Assembly (NCBI RefSeq): GCF_014269185.2
Contig: NZ_JABWRZ020000001.1
Location: 335,001-399,000, forward strand
DNA from: Pseudomonas oryzicola
GTDB lineage: Bacteria > Pseudomonadota > Gammaproteobacteria > Pseudomonadales > Pseudomonadaceae
Reading direction: 5' to 3'
Length of the DNA: 64,000 bases
The stretch's first letter is position 1; every line of letters begins with the position of its first letter. Below the pieces are notes generated by a model. That model was not told the DNA's origin, ran no database searches, and saw nothing but the letters and a program-made list of their open reading frames with translations. This document shows positions 9,488 through 18,331 of the stretch, piece after piece. The translations under genes and the position numbers were made by a program.

Positions 9488-10480
9488 ATGATCCGAATAG
9501 GCAATGCCCAGGTGTCGCTGGAGCGGCGCGAAGTCTTTGTCGACGGCAAGCCGATCCTCCTGGGTGGGCGTGCTTTCGAGGTACTGGCCACCTTGATCAG
9601 GGCCAACGGCCGGGTCGTCGGCAAGGAAGAGTTGTTCAGCCAGGTGTGGGCCGGCACGGTGGTCGAGGACAATAACCTGCAGGTGCAGGTGTCCTTGCTG
9701 CGCAAGGCCTTTGGCGACCGTGGCCTGATCCAGACCGTTCCGCGCCGGGGTTATCGTCTGGCCGCCGAAATCAGCCTCGAAGTGCCAGGCCAGGCGATGA
9801 GCAAGGCATTGCTGCGCAGCGTGGCCGAGACGGTCGAGCCGCTTGGTGAGCGCTTGGAGGTGCCGGTACTGGTCGTGGATGACGACCCGTCAGTACGCAC
9901 TGCTCTGGGCCGCCTGTTGCGCTCGCAGGACATCCCGCATCACTTGTTTGCCAATGCCGAGGCGCTGTTCGAAGCTTGCCTGGCAACGCCTTGTGCCTGC
10001 CTGCTGCTGGACATGCACTTGCCCGGCACCAGCGGCCTGGAGGTACAGGAGGCGCTGCGCCGGCTGGCGTTGCCCTGGCCGATTGTGTTCATGACCGGCT
10101 TCGGCACTATCCCGATGACCGTCCAGGCCATGCGTGCCGGGGCGGTGGAATTCCTGACCAAGCCGTTCGAGGAAGACCAGTTGCTGACCCTGTTGCAGGC
10201 GGTGCGCACCCGTGCCGTGGCCGAGGGGCGCAAGTGGCACCACGCGCGGCAGGTCGAGGAAAAGTACCAGCGCCTGACCCAGCGTGAACGCCAGGTGTTC
10301 TCGCTGGTGGTTGACGGTTTGTCGCACAAGCAGATCGCCAGGCAGATCGGCACCAGCGAGGTGACGACCAAGGTGCACAAGAAGAACATCATGAACAAGA
10401 TGCAGTCCCGCTCGCTGGTGGAGCTGGTGGCCATGCACAACGTCCTCGGAGCACGACCTGAGGGCCTGGGCGGCGCATGA
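9488..10480 (+). CDS. Response regulator with two DNA-binding domains: OmpR-type winged helix, receiver, LuxR-type HTH
   Basis: A 330-residue regulator of unusual build. Residues ~1-95 are a Trans_reg_C winged helix like OmpR or CadC (GRAFEVLATLI, VQVSLLRKAFGD, VPRRGYRL). Residues ~125-245 are a receiver with acidic pocket D131-D133, phospho-acceptor D175 (LLLDMHLPG) and the conserved lysine in FLTKPF. Residues ~265-325 are a GerE/LuxR HTH (LTQRERQVFSLVVDG, SHKQIARQIGTSEVTTKVH). FixJ-type regulators hold only the last two parts. The start is the ATG with GAGGAAG 2 nt upstream; longer frames begin in the promoter region. It is divergent from the giant histidine kinase and overlaps the next gene by 4 nt. 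Confidence 0.9.
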   Translation: MIRIGNAQVSLERREVFVDGKPILLGGRAFEVLATLIRANGRVVGKEELFSQVWAGTVVEDNNLQVQVSLLRKAFGDRGLIQTVPRRGYRLAAEISLEVPGQAMSKALLRSVAETVEPLGERLEVPVLVVDDDPSVRTALGRLLRSQDIPHHLFANAEALFEACLATPCACLLLDMHLPGTSGLEVQEALRRLALPWPIVFMTGFGTIPMTVQAMRAGAVEFLTKPFEEDQLLTLLQAVRTRAVAEGRKWHHARQVEEKYQRLTQRERQVFSLVVDGLSHKQIARQIGTSEVTTKVHKKNIMNKMQSRSLVELVAMHNVLGARPEGLGGA

Positions 10481-10845
10481 GCAGAGGGGTGTGCATTGTC
10501 GACGACGATGCGTCGGTGCGCAAAAGCCTGGCCAACCTGCTGCGTTCGGCGGGCTTCGAGACCCTGACGTTTGCCGCAGGGGAAGCCTTCCTGCAATCGC
10601 CACTGGCGGGCGAGGCGAGCTGTGTGTTGCTGGACCTGAAGATGCCGGGCATGGGCGGGCTGGAGGTACAGCGTGAGCTGGCGCAGCGGAGCTGGCGCAT
10701 GCCGGTGATCTGCATGTCGGCGCATTGGGATGATGGCTCGGTGCAGGCGGCGATGGGGCAGGGGGCGCTGGCCTGCCTGGGCAAGCCGTTTTCTGAAGAG
10801 GTGCTGCTCAAGGCTGTAGAACAGGCATTTGCCGTCAGCCGGTGA
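10477..10845 (+). CDS. Receiver-only response regulator
   Basis: A 122-residue single receiver domain with no output domain: acidic pocket D9-D11 (CIVDDDASV), phospho-acceptor D53 (VLLDLKMPG) and the conserved lysine in LGKPFSEE. Its ATG overlaps the stop of the preceding regulator (ATGA), which implies translational coupling. Receiver-only proteins act as CheY-like effectors, phosphate sinks or relay intermediates; here it most likely shares the giant histidine kinase as phosphodonor (inference from the locus). Confidence 0.9.
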   Translation: MSRGVCIVDDDASVRKSLANLLRSAGFETLTFAAGEAFLQSPLAGEASCVLLDLKMPGMGGLEVQRELAQRSWRMPVICMSAHWDDGSVQAAMGQGALACLGKPFSEEVLLKAVEQAFAVSR

Positions 10846-10951
10846 TGCGCGGGCTCCGCGCCGATACTGCACGTCGACTCAGCACACCTGCACAATCAAT
10901 CCAGCTGCCGCTGCGCAATGCTCGCGGGCTGATCGACCAGAGAGCCCTGCC

Positions 10952-11380
10952 ATGCCTCGCCTGAAGCCCTTCCTCGACGCGCAATCGCCAATCCTGACTG
11001 CCAGTGGCCTGTTGTTCCTGCGGGTCATGGCCGCTTTGCTGCTGCTGTTCATCCATGGTCTACCCAAACTGTTGAACTGGAGCGCAGAGCTGCAGCGCAT
11101 TGAAGATCCCTTCGGCCTGGGTGCACCGCTGACGTTGGGGCTGGCGGTATTTGCCGAAGTGGCCTGCCCGCTGCTGCTGATGCTCGGCGTCGCTGCACGT
11201 CTGGCTTGCCTGCCGGTGCTGGCGGTATTGCTGATAGCGCTGTTGGTGGTGCACCCGGACTGGACCCTGGAACAGGGGCAGTTTGCCTGGTTGCTGGTGG
11301 CGCTTTATGGCGGGCTTGCCTTGACGGGGCCGGGGGCCTATTCGGTTGCCGGGCTTTTCTGCCGGAGCAAGGTTGCCTGA
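10952..11380 (+). CDS. DoxX-family membrane protein
   Basis: A 142-residue protein with four predicted membrane helices (around residues 18-38, 55-78, 82-100 and 108-130) and the DoxX start signature FLRVMAALLLLFIHGLPKL. DoxX-like proteins are poorly characterised; some act in sulfur or redox metabolism. The chosen ATG begins MPRLKPFLDA. It lies 106 bp after the receiver-only gene and may be read with it or from its own promoter. It converges on comM with a 43-bp gap. Confidence 0.82.
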   Translation: MPRLKPFLDAQSPILTASGLLFLRVMAALLLLFIHGLPKLLNWSAELQRIEDPFGLGAPLTLGLAVFAEVACPLLLMLGVAARLACLPVLAVLLIALLVVHPDWTLEQGQFAWLLVALYGGLALTGPGAYSVAGLFCRSKVA

Positions 11381-11423
11381 TGGATGTTGGGGCCGTTTGG
11401 TGGCCCATCGCAGCCCTGACAAG

Positions 11424-12914
11424 CTAACTGCTCCCCGGCCGGTACTGCAGGGCCTCGGCCAGGTGCACCCGTCCAATCGCCTGGCTACCTTCCAGATCGG
11501 CGAGTGTTCGCGCCACCTTCAGCAAGCGGTGCGCCGCGCGCAACGACAGGGTCAGCCGTTCACAGGCACTCTCCAGCCAGGCCTGGTCTGCCGCTGCCAG
11601 TCCACAGTTGCGGCGCAGCCCCTCAAGGTCGAGAAACGCATTGGCGCATCCCTGTCGTCTCTGCTGCACGTCGCGTGCTTCGGCAACCTTGGCGGCGACA
11701 TCGGCACTGGTTTCACCGCAAGGCTGGTTATTCAGCGTGGTGCTCTCGCGGGCCACAGTCAGGTGCAGGTCGATACGGTCCAGCAACGGCCCGGACAGCT
11801 TGTTGCGGTACCGCGCGATCTGCTCGGTGCTGCAGCGACAGCGCCCAGTGGGATCGCCCAGGTAGCCGCAAGGGCACGGGTTCATCGCCGCCACCAGCTG
11901 GAACCGGGCGGGGAAGCGCACCTTGTCGCGGGCCCGGGCAATCACGATCTCGCCGGATTCCAAGGGCTCGCGCAGCACTTCCAGCACACGCCGCTCGAAT
12001 TCCGGCAGCTCATCCAGAAACAGCACGCCATGATGGGCAAGGGTGATTTCGCCCGGCTGCGGTCGGCTGCTGCCCCCGACCAGCGCTGGGCCGGAGGCCG
12101 AGTGGTGCGGATGACGAAAGGGCCGCTGCGGCCAGCTGCTCAACGGAGCATGCCCGCTCACCGACTGGATCGCAGCCACTTCCAGTGCCTCATGCTCATC
12201 CAGCGGTGGCAGCAACCCCGGCAGGCGGCTGGCGAGCAAGGTCTTGCCGGTGCCGGGTGGTCCGGTGAACAAGAGGTTATGCGCTCTGGCCGCCGCCAAC
12301 AGCAATGCGCGCTTGGCTGCCAGCTGGCCTTGCACCTCGCTCAGGTCCGGGTAGGGCCGTTGTTGCAGTATCAGGCCGTTGGCTGCATAGGGCGGCAGCG
12401 GCACTTGGCCGTTCAGGTGGGCGACCAGTTCCAGCAGATGCCCCACCGCGTACACCACCAGCCCGCCAGCCAGGCTGGCTTCCTCGGCGTTTTCCCGTGG
12501 CACCACCAGCGCCCTGCCTGCTTCGCGTGCTGCCAGTGCTGCGGGCAGCACGCCCTGCACCGGGCGCAGCTTGCCAGACAAGGCCAGTTCACCCAGGCAT
12601 TCAAGGTCGGCAAGCGGGGCCGTTGGCACCTGGGCATCGGCGGCCAGGATGCCCAGGGCAATAGCCAGGTCGTAGCGCCCACCATCCTTGGGCAGGTCAG
12701 CGGGTGCGAGGTTCTGGGTAATGCGCCGCGGCGGGTAGTTCAACCCGGAATTGACGATGGCGCTGCGCACCCGGTCCTTGCTTTCCTTGACCGTGGTTTC
12801 CGGCAGGCCGACCAGGGTGAGATGGGGCAAACCATTGGCCAGGTGAGTTTCGACACTGACCGCTGGTGCCTGTACGCCCACCTGGGCGCGGCTGTGGACG
12901 AGGGCTAGGGACAT
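11424..12914 (-). CDS. comM: YifB/ComM-type Mg-chelatase-like AAA ATPase
   Basis: A 496-residue AAA+ protein. The N-terminal ~180 residues are the Lon-substrate-like ChlI domain (SLALVHSRAQVGVQAPAVSVE, VGLPETTVKESKDRVRSA). The ATPase core carries Walker A GPPGTGKT (K224) and Walker B LFLDELPEF, and the C-terminal Mg_chelatase_C domain includes a Cys cluster (NPCPCGYLGD, CRCS). ComM promotes branch migration of donor DNA in natural transformation in other gamma-proteobacteria (established for the family). A GGAG 5 nt upstream fixes the ATG at MSLALVHS rather than an earlier in-frame start at 13172. It is divergent from the gene at 13167. Confidence 0.93.
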   Translation of the reverse strand: MSLALVHSRAQVGVQAPAVSVETHLANGLPHLTLVGLPETTVKESKDRVRSAIVNSGLNYPPRRITQNLAPADLPKDGGRYDLAIALGILAADAQVPTAPLADLECLGELALSGKLRPVQGVLPAALAAREAGRALVVPRENAEEASLAGGLVVYAVGHLLELVAHLNGQVPLPPYAANGLILQQRPYPDLSEVQGQLAAKRALLLAAARAHNLLFTGPPGTGKTLLASRLPGLLPPLDEHEALEVAAIQSVSGHAPLSSWPQRPFRHPHHSASGPALVGGSSRPQPGEITLAHHGVLFLDELPEFERRVLEVLREPLESGEIVIARARDKVRFPARFQLVAAMNPCPCGYLGDPTGRCRCSTEQIARYRNKLSGPLLDRIDLHLTVARESTTLNNQPCGETSADVAAKVAEARDVQQRRQGCANAFLDLEGLRRNCGLAAADQAWLESACERLTLSLRAAHRLLKVARTLADLEGSQAIGRVHLAEALQYRPGSS

Positions 12915-13166
12915 GGACGCTCCGTTGTCGCTGAAAAATGCCGCTTCCTGCGGCTGTGCAAGCATAGCGGGCGCCCTCCAGGCGAGCGCAGGAAGTGTGC
13001 ATCCGGGTTTTTCGAGGCAGGTTCTGCTGCAGACCTTGATGCGGCGCAGAGAATGGATCCAATCACTTTGCGCAAGTGCCAGGTATGGCTTAGTGTTGTT
13101 GGGCAACAGCGGTTGCCATGGGATGGCACCGCAGCTTCCTTCAAATGGACTTGAGGTAGTGCTCTC

Positions 13167-15146
13167 GTGCAAACGCTAACCCGCACGCGGCAGATAATCC
13201 GCGACCTGGTGCAGGCCAACGCATTCGGTGAACTCAACCGCTTTTTCGACAACCTCGAAGGGCAATGGCGCCAAGCTCCGGCCGGTGAATTTCCCCTCTA
13301 CCTTGCAGCTGTCGAAGGGCACCTGTTGGCCGACCTGGACTGCCAGGGTGACAGGGCCCTGAGCCAGGTGCTCAAAGCTTGGATCGACGCCTGCCCCAAG
13401 GCTTATCACCCGCAGGTGGTAATGGGCTTTCACTGTTTCCAGCGGGCTTGCCAGGTGCAGGAAAGTGGCAGGCACAACGCGGCGCGTGCGCTTGCTGTCG
13501 AGCAAATCTGCGAAACAGCGACTGCGCACCTGCTACGGGCCATGGGCCGTTCCACCCAGCCCGTGGCGGCAGCCATTGGCATGCTGCATGTCTGTGCACA
13601 GTTTCGTGAGCCGGGCTGGCTGGTCGAGTTGTTCCAGGGTCAGCCGGCGCGCTTCCGGCCCAGTGCCCATGCTGATGTCGAAGTGCAAGAGGCTGTGGCG
13701 CCGTTTCTGGTGAGGCATGGGCTGCAACCGTTGGCCGAACTGCCGCAGGCGTTGCCAGCCTGCCTGAGCCGGCGAGCCGACCGCGAAAACCAAGACCCTC
13801 GCTATTACTGGTTGCGCCACGCACTGGTCGCACGCCCTGGCTGCTTCGAAGCGATTCAGGCCCTGGCTATGTACTTGCAATCCCGTCGGGGTGCCTGCCC
13901 GGATGCGATCGAGTTGCTGGCCAATGGTCCGTTGTGCGAAGGATGGGACGAGCCACTGCGTAACGCACTGCACTGGATGCCTGTCGAACAGCAACTGACG
14001 TTGCCCCATGCCAACCAGATGCAGGCTGTTGCCGAGTGGCAGCGGGTGTTCGAAGCCTGGTCACAGCGCCCATTGAGGCCCAGGGAGCGTGCCGTCCTGC
14101 TGGCCTGGCGCGGGGCATTGCGCAGCCGCGCGTTGCAAGATCCCTCTGGCGGCATGCGCGACATCGCCGCGAGCCTGGCGTGTCAGGCTGATCTCGCGGC
14201 CATACCGGCCATGGGAGAGCCTTTTCGTTGTTTGGTAGAGCTGATACTGCTGAACGGCATGACCGATGAAAAGCAGCTGTTACGCAGCGCCATCGAGCAA
14301 CTGTGTGAAGGCCGTTCGCACGCTGCCGCCTGCGCATTGCGTGCCGCCGGGCACCGCTTCGGCCTGTGGGGCTGGTCACGTTCCGACGAGCAGGCCAAAG
14401 CCTGGGCGCAGATTGCGGTAAAGCGCCAGCGTACGGGCCGGGCGCCGGGCTTCGGGGTGCTCGACGTGGCACGACTGCTGTGGGCTGGTAAACGGCATGA
14501 AGTGGCCTGCTATCTGTACGAGCGTTTTGCCGAGCTGAATCTGCCGGGAGCGGCACTTGCACTGTACAGCTTGTATCGCGGCGAGCTGGGCGACACCCCT
14601 GCGCAATATCTGGACGACGAGGCGGCCAGGCACTGGCTGCAGCGTGCGGTGGAGGCGGGCAGCCGCCAAGCCAAGTACGAACTGGCTCGTCTGCACATGG
14701 AGGGCGATAAAAACCTTCGCGATCGCGCCGCCATGCTGACAGTCCGGCATTTGCTGGTCGACGCGCTGGGCAATGCGCAGATCAATGCACAAGCGCGGTT
14801 GCACTTGGGGATCTTGTTGCGTCAGTTTGGCGAGCCGCAGGAGCGGGCCGAAGCGGTGGCCTACCTGCTGAGCCTGGTCGAGCACCCTGACCCAGGGATT
14901 GCCGGGCGGGCCAGCGCCGAGCTGGGGCTGGCCTGGATGCAGGGGCGCGGTACCCGCAAACAAAGCCGGTTTGCCGCCATCGAATGGGTGAACCGGGCAG
15001 CCACCTTGCAGCCTGGGGATTCGGCCATCGGGGAAATCCAGGCCGAGATTCTCAACTCAGGCAACCGGGTGAAGACGTTGTTCACCCAGTGCGGTGCGGC
15101 CTTGTTCCGCGGCACCCTGCATGCCAGCGAGCTGCCGCCCGTGTGA
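13167..15146 (+). CDS. Helical repeat protein with Sel1-like C-terminal repeats, function unknown
   Basis: A 659-residue soluble, leucine- and alanine-rich protein with no signal peptide or membrane segment. The C-terminal ~170 residues contain Sel1/TPR-like units (AARHWLQRAVEAGSRQAKYE with LARLHMEGD; ASAELGLAWMQGRGT with AAIEWVNRAA). The N-terminal part (residues ~1-330) resembles DUF4034-type proteins, but I am not certain of that name. Translation seems to start at GTG 13167 with GAGG about 10 nt upstream; no in-frame ATG fits. It is divergent from comM and not obviously in an operon. Sel1 repeats usually mediate protein-protein contacts, so a scaffold role is a guess. Confidence 0.75.
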   Translation: MQTLTRTRQIIRDLVQANAFGELNRFFDNLEGQWRQAPAGEFPLYLAAVEGHLLADLDCQGDRALSQVLKAWIDACPKAYHPQVVMGFHCFQRACQVQESGRHNAARALAVEQICETATAHLLRAMGRSTQPVAAAIGMLHVCAQFREPGWLVELFQGQPARFRPSAHADVEVQEAVAPFLVRHGLQPLAELPQALPACLSRRADRENQDPRYYWLRHALVARPGCFEAIQALAMYLQSRRGACPDAIELLANGPLCEGWDEPLRNALHWMPVEQQLTLPHANQMQAVAEWQRVFEAWSQRPLRPRERAVLLAWRGALRSRALQDPSGGMRDIAASLACQADLAAIPAMGEPFRCLVELILLNGMTDEKQLLRSAIEQLCEGRSHAAACALRAAGHRFGLWGWSRSDEQAKAWAQIAVKRQRTGRAPGFGVLDVARLLWAGKRHEVACYLYERFAELNLPGAALALYSLYRGELGDTPAQYLDDEAARHWLQRAVEAGSRQAKYELARLHMEGDKNLRDRAAMLTVRHLLVDALGNAQINAQARLHLGILLRQFGEPQERAEAVAYLLSLVEHPDPGIAGRASAELGLAWMQGRGTRKQSRFAAIEWVNRAATLQPGDSAIGEIQAEILNSGNRVKTLFTQCGAALFRGTLHASELPPV

Positions 15147-15166
15147 ACGGAGCAGCCTGGATGGAT

Positions 15167-15520
15167 TCAGGCGCGCACGTAGACCCAGGCAGTCAGGCCC
15201 GAGGCGAGAGTGACGGCGATGCGCTTGTAGTCAGCGACTTCATAGCGGTCTGCAGCCGCCAGTTCTTCTTCGCTGATCTGGAAGACCATGCCGGCGACGC
15301 TGTCGTCGGCATGGCTGCTGGGGGACACGATGGGGTGGTGGGCCTTGCCGCTGGCTGCCAACACGGCCGGGTCGGTAATCTCGACCCAGTCCTGCCGGTA
15401 GCCAGGCATCCGGTCGGCCTGGCCGGCCAGCTCGCGGCCGAAATTGGCCAGTTGCACAGCCTTGTCCTGCAAGGTGCCGTAGGAAAACAGCAGTACCGGG
15501 TATGCGTTGGAGGGCTGCAT
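15167..15520 (-). CDS. AIG2-like gamma-glutamylcyclotransferase-fold protein
   Basis: A 117-residue protein of the AIG2/GGCT fold. The substrate-binding loop signature YGTL is seen in LLFSYGTLQDKA, and a possible catalytic glutamate lies in the central segment (FQISEEELAAADRYE). Members act as gamma-glutamylcyclotransferases or gamma-glutamylaminecyclotransferases; the substrate here is not known. Its ATG directly follows the stop codon of ubiK upstream (stop at 15521-15523), so the two genes form a tight leftward pair. It converges with the repeat protein at 13167. Confidence 0.85.
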   Translation of the reverse strand: MQPSNAYPVLLFSYGTLQDKAVQLANFGRELAGQADRMPGYRQDWVEITDPAVLAASGKAHHPIVSPSSHADDSVAGMVFQISEEELAAADRYEVADYKRIAVTLASGLTAWVYVRA

Positions 15521-15787
15521 TCACTTGTCCTGTGGGGTCGGGTTCAGCCGTGCTTCCAGCTCGGCTACTTGTTGTTCCAGGGCTTCGAGGCGGGCACGGG
15601 TGCGCGCCAGCACGACCATCTGGCTGTCGAATTCATCGCGGCTGACCAGGTCCAGCTTGCTGAAGGCACCTTGCATCAACACCTTGAACTGGCTTTCCAG
15701 TTCGGCACGGGGCTGGGCGGTATCGCTGCTGAACAGGCGCGAGGCCTGGTCGCTCAGGGCGTCGAGGAGGGCTTTGGGCGCGAGCAT
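15521..15787 (-). CDS. ubiK: UbiK (YqiC/BMFP family) ubiquinone biosynthesis accessory factor
   Basis: An 88-residue protein. The N-terminal part is an amphipathic helical region (MLAPKALLDALSDQASRLF) and residues ~48-80 form a coiled coil (VLARTRARLEALEQQVAELEA... with regular heptads), the hallmark of the BMFP/YqiC family. UbiK binds UbiJ and supports the later, soluble steps of ubiquinone synthesis in E. coli and Salmonella (established). It is divergent from glnK across a 397-bp region and abuts the AIG2-like gene downstream. Confidence 0.9.
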   Translation of the reverse strand: MLAPKALLDALSDQASRLFSSDTAQPRAELESQFKVLMQGAFSKLDLVSRDEFDSQMVVLARTRARLEALEQQVAELEARLNPTPQDK

Positions 15788-15918
15788 GGTTCGGCTGTCC
15801 ACTGATACGGGAGATGGCCGGCAGTGTAGCACGCAGGAACCGGGCCTTTGAGTAGGCGTTGAGCAATGCTGCAGGCGCGCGCAGTTGCACGTTTTTCGAG
15901 CAATATGGCGAGCCGGCG

Positions 15919-15935
15919 TGCACCAAACTTGTGCG
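15919..15935. promoter_or_regulatory. Putative NtrC binding site upstream of glnK
   Basis: Tgcaccaaacttgtgcg matches the NtrC dyad TGCACC-N4-TGGTGCA at 11 of 13 fixed positions. It is centred ~108 bp upstream of the start expected from the sigma-54 promoter, a usual enhancer distance. Binding is inferred from consensus and context. Confidence 0.65.
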
Positions 15936-15980
15936 TGTTTCCGGTGCTGGCGACTGGCCAATCCCCGCGCATTCACATAA

Positions 15981-16523
<543 letters not shown>

Positions 16524-16569
16524 GCAGCAAAAAAGCCTCACCAAACCCAACGCCCCAGGAGAAAACAAC

Positions 16570-17901
16570 ATGACTCTGCGTAAGATCGCAGGGCTAGGAG
16601 CCCTATTGTCCCTCGTAATGCCCGGGCTTGCCCTGGCAGAGGAAGCTGCCCCAGCGCTGAACTCCGGCGATACCGCCTGGATGCTGACCGCAACGGCGCT
16701 GGTGCTGTTCATGACCATTCCAGGCCTGGCCCTGTTCTATGGCGGCATGGTGCGTTCCAAGAACGTGCTGTCGGTGATGATGCAATGCTTTGCAATCACT
16801 GGCCTGATGAGCATTCTCTGGGTCATCTACGGTTACAGCATGGCCTTCGATACCACCGGTATGGAAAAGGGCGTGCTCAACTTCAATTCCTTCGTCGGTG
16901 GCTTCTCCAAGGCGTTCCTCAGCGGCGTCACGCCCGGGAACCTGACCTCGGCCACCGCGCTGTTCCCCGAGGCGGTGTTCATCACCTTCCAGATGACCTT
17001 TGCCATCATCACCCCGGCGCTGATCGTCGGTGCCTTCGCCGAGCGCATGAAGTTCTCCGCGATGCTGGTGTTCATGGGTATCTGGTTCACCCTCGTCTAT
17101 GCGCCGATCGCCCACATGGTCTGGAGCGGTGACGGTGCCCTGATGTGGGACTGGGGCGTACTGGACTTCGCTGGCGGTACCGTGGTGCACATCAACGCCG
17201 GTGTCGCTGGCCTGGTCTGCTGCCTGGTGCTGGGCAAGCGCAAGGGCTACCCGACCACCCCGATGGCCCCGCACAACCTGGGCTACACCCTGGTGGGCGC
17301 AGCCATGCTGTGGGTCGGCTGGTTCGGCTTCAACGCAGGCTCGGCCGCTGCCGCCAACGGTACCGCCGGCATGGCCATGCTGGTGACCCAGATCGCGACC
17401 GCCGCTGCCGCATTGAGCTGGATGTTCGCCGAGTGGGTTGGCCACGGCAAACCGAGCGCCCTGGGTATCGCTTCGGGTGTGGTCGCCGGCCTGGTCGCGA
17501 TTACCCCGGCTGCCGGTACCGTAGGCCCGATGGGCGCCCTGGTGATCGGCCTGGCCGCAGGTGTGATCTGCTACTTCTGCGCCACCAGCCTGAAGCGCAA
17601 GCTGGGCTATGACGACTCGCTGGACGCCTTCGGCGTACACGGCATCGGCGGTATCGTCGGCGCCATCCTCACCGGCGTGTTCGCTGCCCCGGCACTGGGT
17701 GGCTTCGGTACCGTGACCGACATCGGCATGCAGGTCTGGATCCAGGCCAAAGGCGTGATCCTGACCGTGCTCTACACCGCCATCGTCACCTACGTGATCC
17801 TTAAGGTGCTGGACGTGGTGATGGGCCTGCGGGTCAACGAAGAAGAAGAGTCGGTCGGCCTCGACCTGGCTCAGCACAACGAACGCGGCTACAACCTGTA
17901 A
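16570..17901 (+). CDS. amtB: Ammonium transporter AmtB
   Basis: A 443-residue Amt channel. It opens with a cleavable signal peptide (cut after ALA at ~23), then 11 membrane helices. The twin-histidine pore residues lie in GTVVHINAG and FGVHGIGG, and the family signature is seen in TIPGLALFYGGMVRSKN. AmtB conducts NH3/NH4+ across the inner membrane and is gated by GlnK, the neighbour upstream. Aggagaaaacaac precedes the ATG. A strong terminator follows at 17922. Confidence 0.97.
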   Translation: MTLRKIAGLGALLSLVMPGLALAEEAAPALNSGDTAWMLTATALVLFMTIPGLALFYGGMVRSKNVLSVMMQCFAITGLMSILWVIYGYSMAFDTTGMEKGVLNFNSFVGGFSKAFLSGVTPGNLTSATALFPEAVFITFQMTFAIITPALIVGAFAERMKFSAMLVFMGIWFTLVYAPIAHMVWSGDGALMWDWGVLDFAGGTVVHINAGVAGLVCCLVLGKRKGYPTTPMAPHNLGYTLVGAAMLWVGWFGFNAGSAAAANGTAGMAMLVTQIATAAAALSWMFAEWVGHGKPSALGIASGVVAGLVAITPAAGTVGPMGALVIGLAAGVICYFCATSLKRKLGYDDSLDAFGVHGIGGIVGAILTGVFAAPALGGFGTVTDIGMQVWIQAKGVILTVLYTAIVTYVILKVLDVVMGLRVNEEEESVGLDLAQHNERGYNL

Positions 17902-18331
17902 CTGCGACGCGGTAAAAAACTTGCCCGGCTTGCCGGGCATTTTTTTTGCCAGATTTTTAGCATTTGGCGCACGGCAAACGGTTTATTCGGTACGTTTGCG
18001 ACGTGGGCATAAAACTTACAAAACGTAGAGCGTTCAGGGTGCTTTGCTTTTTCTTCTGGCGCGCTAGAATGCGCGCCGAAGGGTGTTTGACAGTTGTCCG
18101 CACGCTTCGCCAGCCTTTGCTAGGCTTGCCAATAGCGAGTGGCCAGCAGGGGCTTATGGATTTGTCAGGTCCTGCCAGGAGCAGGGTCTGCTGGGTACCG
18201 CCTCCCATCAGGAGCGCCGACCCTAGGGCAGTGGCCTTACCCACGGCCAGTTGAATTTTCACTGGTGGCTGCCGGTCTACGGCTGCACTGGTCTATAACT
18301 AACCTGCTTTTCGCAAGTCATGAGGTAGAAC
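17902..18331. other. 430-bp amtB-sutA intergenic region with putative sutA promoter
   Basis: After the amtB terminator, this region is A+T richer than its surroundings. At 18058-18077 the perfect inverted repeat ggcgcgc/gcgcgcc brackets a -10-like TAGAAT; TTTGCT lies near -35 with 16-bp spacing. A TTGACA at 18088-18093 has no matching -10 at normal distance. No coding frame is convincing. SutA would therefore have a long leader (~250 nt) if TAGAAT is used. Confidence 0.4.
17922..17947 (+). terminator. Rho-independent terminator of glnK-amtB
   Basis: Tgcccggc and gccgggca (17922-17939) form an 8-bp GC-rich stem with a two-base tt loop, followed by eight T residues. It lies 20 bp after the amtB stop codon. 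Confidence 0.95.
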
